Part shown: one piece after another, positions 61,201 to 64,000 of the stretch | Layout of the letters: each line of letters begins with the position of its first letter | How positions within the stretch are numbered: the first letter of the stretch is position 1 | Source of the DNA: Homalodisca vitripennis | Taxonomy: Eukaryota; Arthropoda; Insecta; Hemiptera; Cicadellidae | Length of the DNA stretch: 64,000 bases | Assembly (NCBI RefSeq): GCF_021130785.1 | Contig: NW_025777538.1 | Location: 1 to 64,000, forward strand | Reading direction: 5' to 3' | Position numbers and translations under genes: made by a program | The notes under the pieces: generated by a model | What the model was told of the DNA's origin: nothing | Seen by the model: only the letters and a program-made list of their open reading frames with translations | The model's database searches: none

Positions 61201-64000
61201 AGAACACCACAATGCTTGATTTTTGCGTGATTGTAAACCGTTAATTAAAGAGATAAAACTGATTTAATTAAGTATGTTCTGTGCTGATTTGCCGGAGAAG
61301 TTTTATTCAAGAAAACAATTAAATTATTTCTCTGAAACGAAATGAATTGCAAAATATCAAGGCAGATTCTATTTTTATTAACTGTTCAAGAAGTAGAATT
61401 AGATTATATTAAGTATACTGAAATTAACTGAAGGTTGATTAAAGTTGTGCTATTTTAAAAATTATTGGTTTAGTAAAAGAAAGAAAAATAATTTATGTTT
61501 GTTCTCAAGTAGAAAATATATACATAATTTAAATTTGCATGTCATATCAAGTATACTGTCCATTATAAAACCTTACAACAGTATTTAATTCTGATTTATT
61601 AATAATGGTATTAAATTTCAAATAGAATGTAGATAAAGTAATTTATCTTGATTGTTGGTTCTAAAGCTTAACGCACTTATCACGTAGGTAATGATTCCTA
61701 TTGATTCATCATCCAATTATGTACCGAACCAATCACAACTACGATCTCGTCACTATTTGTTTGAAACTCAAAGCAAACACGAATGTCACTTGAGCAATCC
61801 TAAACCAAGGCTCGATAAACAGATCGTTAGTAACTTCGAACTACATACATTTGCCAAAACCCACTTCAGTAATGGCAGTGAACGGTTACTAAATCCACAG
61901 TCGCAATAAATGACAAAGTTTCCACTATTTTTGCCGATTACCTGTGTATTAAAAAACAAATATATTAATTTGTGTTGTCATAAAAAGTTACAGTGTTTAA
62001 AAAACATGAATATGAATTTGTCTCTATTTCTCTTGTTTAGATCTCTCTAAAAGTTATAGGTAATATTTTATAAATAAATAAGTATTATTATATAAAAGTG
62101 TACTATATCCGGTTGAAAAAGTGTATTTCAACAAAGTAATATTCATTCCTTTGATTTTGTAACATTATGTTGTTCTATTCTAGTCTTCAACAATTTGCGT
62201 CTATTTTGGTTGATCAGATTCCGAAATGACCAGCTAAAGCTACAGAATAATATCTCTACCTGTAAAAACTCCTGAAGGTACATTTTAAAAATGTATATCT
62301 TCTCAGTGTTTTCAGAATATTTTATATTATCTTCAAGTGCACCTCACCCAGGTCACTAAACAGACTTCTCAGAGGTTTTATTAAAATTTTAACTTCTATT
62401 TCTCATTCTTTAGCATACATGTATTAATATGCTACTTTAAAAATCATCATTGCTCTATCATGGCTTCGCATGCTATTTTGAAGATTTTGCACTTGAAGAC
62501 AATTTCTTGTTCCGAACCAGTGAATTATATTTCAGACGCCAATTTGAGTTTGATGTTTTCCCACGATAAAGAACATACTTCAAAAGGTGTATATCTATGG
62601 CCATTGTAATTAACTTCGTTCTTGGTATGTTTTGTTCCATACTTGATTTTGATTTGTTTCCCGATCAAGAACATTTATTTTATTTCCCGGTCAGAGAAGC
62701 CTGCTTCTATTAATATGGAACTGAGATGGGTTTTACGTTTAAATTCATGACTTAATGAAGGTCAAATTCTGACCTTCTTATGTTTAGGAACATTTCCAAG
62801 GTAGATTAGTACTTCCCTAATCGCTAAAATCTAAAAATGTCTAAAATTTATGCGTAAAAAGAACAAAAAAAAACAAACAAAGGAAGTTTCTCATTTTTAA
62901 TATCAGTAGGAGGCGATTTTTTCGTTACTATCATCATTGCTCACATAACCAACGTAACATTTTTCCGTAAAAGATAACTAAACCCAAGGTGTGAATGCCT
63001 CATCATTGTTTTTTCTATATAAAGAAGAAAAGGAAGATAAACCTTAATACACAATTTCAAGTCTGCAGTTTGTGTCGACAGATAGACAGCTAGAAGGTAA
63101 CTTTTTACAAGCCCCTTAAATAATAGTCTTCTCAAAACACTTGCCCAACAGTCAACTCTGTTTTAAAAACATGTTCTTATATGGTAGTAAAATGTAAATA
63201 ATTATATTTTGAACTTGATTTCATAGGGCGTACCTAATTAATTCAAAGATAACCAATTAAAACGTTATTTAATCAAATTTATTTTTATTTTATTTAATAC
63301 CATTTATATGACCTAAATGACATTTATTATAGATAATGTAACAGATAAATTGAAATGTTTAACGTAGTTAGAATACCTCTGAAGAATAATAATAACAGCA
63401 TAATGTTATGTTTAATGTTCTTTATACACCAATGACCTTAATTCTACAAGCCGATAACAAGTGGGTAAGGAAAGCCTTGAGGAAGTGTGGGTTGTGTGGA
63501 GAACTTTGACAATTCCAGGCATGCCGCACATGTTAAACACATAGCTTTGTTTTAGCAGATATTCTTTTTTCCTGAAAGGCAAACCAAATGTTACAAAACT
63601 TCGTCAATGTCGGAACAAATTAGTGTAAACTTATACACATGGTAACTTATTGAGTATTTGCTTTAGTTAATGCCACAAAATAATAGTGTACAATGTAGTA
63701 ATAAATGACATTGTAATCTAATATAATCTCTTATTTATTCCAATTTAATCTGATAAAATCTCTTATTGACCACTACAAGAAAGTTTTATAAATAAATGTT
63801 TCTGCCTAGCTTTAAAACAATAAAGTAGAAAGAAAACATAGAGGATTATATTCCTAGCTGTAATGTTAGCAAAACAGATTGTGATATATTTTGAGGAGAT
63901 AATATAGTGATCATGATCTTTATTTATTCCTCTAACTCTTTTATATCAAACCGAAATACCACTCTGCATATAAAAAATAAAATCTTACACAATATCACAA
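58207..64000. other. Non-coding AT-rich sequence
   Basis: No complete gene. A GC-richer patch at about 60185-60265 is closed in all frames after about 30 codons. One weak exon candidate (61680-61909) is listed separately. The rest shows nothing I can name. Confidence 0.5.
61680..61909 (+). CDS. Weak candidate terminal exon, unidentified
   Basis: After CACGTAG (possible acceptor, poor pyrimidine tract) an open frame of about 74 codons runs to TAA at 61907-61909. The stretch is GC-richer than its surroundings. The product would be hydrophilic, rich in Ser, Asn, Gln and His (for example SSNYVPNQSQLRSRHY), like the tail of a receptor or channel, but it matches nothing I know. An ATG at 61691 lies close to the start, so it could also be a small independent frame or chance. 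Confidence 0.22.

Overview
This is an AT-rich piece of an animal nuclear genome, most likely an insect (the mix of element families would suit a hemipteran, but I cannot prove the order). The host sequence shows no complete gene. It is almost entirely non-coding DNA and transposable elements, with three short candidate host exons.

Layout. 1-14306: a Gypsy-type LTR retrotransposon with an env gene, on the minus strand, whose 3' LTR runs off the left edge. That LTR is split by a 2.4-kb Tc1/mariner (DD41D-type) transposon (102-2497) with ~450-bp inverted repeats and a clean TA duplication. From right to left the retroelement holds its 5' LTR, primer-binding site, 1.4-kb leader, gag, a -1 frameshift heptamer, a protease followed by an unusual SGNH-hydrolase-like domain, reverse transcriptase/RNase H, integrase, a broken fusion-type env, and a polypurine tract. 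14307-18881: plain sequence with a CA microsatellite. 18882-20353: an internally deleted Mutator-like element keeping only the last transposase exon. 20358-27743: plain. 27744-32054: a 4.2-kb compound repeat made of direct and inverted copies of a few modules, with AT microsatellites at both ends. 32055-38329: plain, with one candidate minus-strand terminal exon at 37889-38017. 38330-39679: a nearly intact mariner. 39680-46547: plain, with a candidate plus-strand terminal exon at 45585-45760. 46548-46997: the 3' end of a non-LTR retrotransposon. 47119-48975: a 5'-truncated Penelope-like element (reverse transcriptase plus GIY-YIG endonuclease), with AT microsatellites on both sides and a hammerhead-like motif downstream. 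55497-56262: a 95-bp minisatellite. 56825-58198: a P-superfamily element with a perfect 8-bp target duplication and a damaged THAP domain. 58207-64000: plain, with one weak candidate exon.

How the parts relate. The retroelement genes form one replication unit: Gag for the particle, Pro/Pol by frameshift, Env probably from a spliced RNA. The other elements are independent insertions. Many breaks in the element genes are single-base length changes in homopolymers, and the two LTRs of the Gypsy element differ mainly in the same way. Some of the frameshifts may therefore be read or assembly errors rather than decay.

The best candidate for something undescribed is the SGNH-type hydrolase domain, with S, N and H residues all present, lying between protease and reverse transcriptase of an env-bearing Gypsy element. 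The P-like element is the second most informative find.
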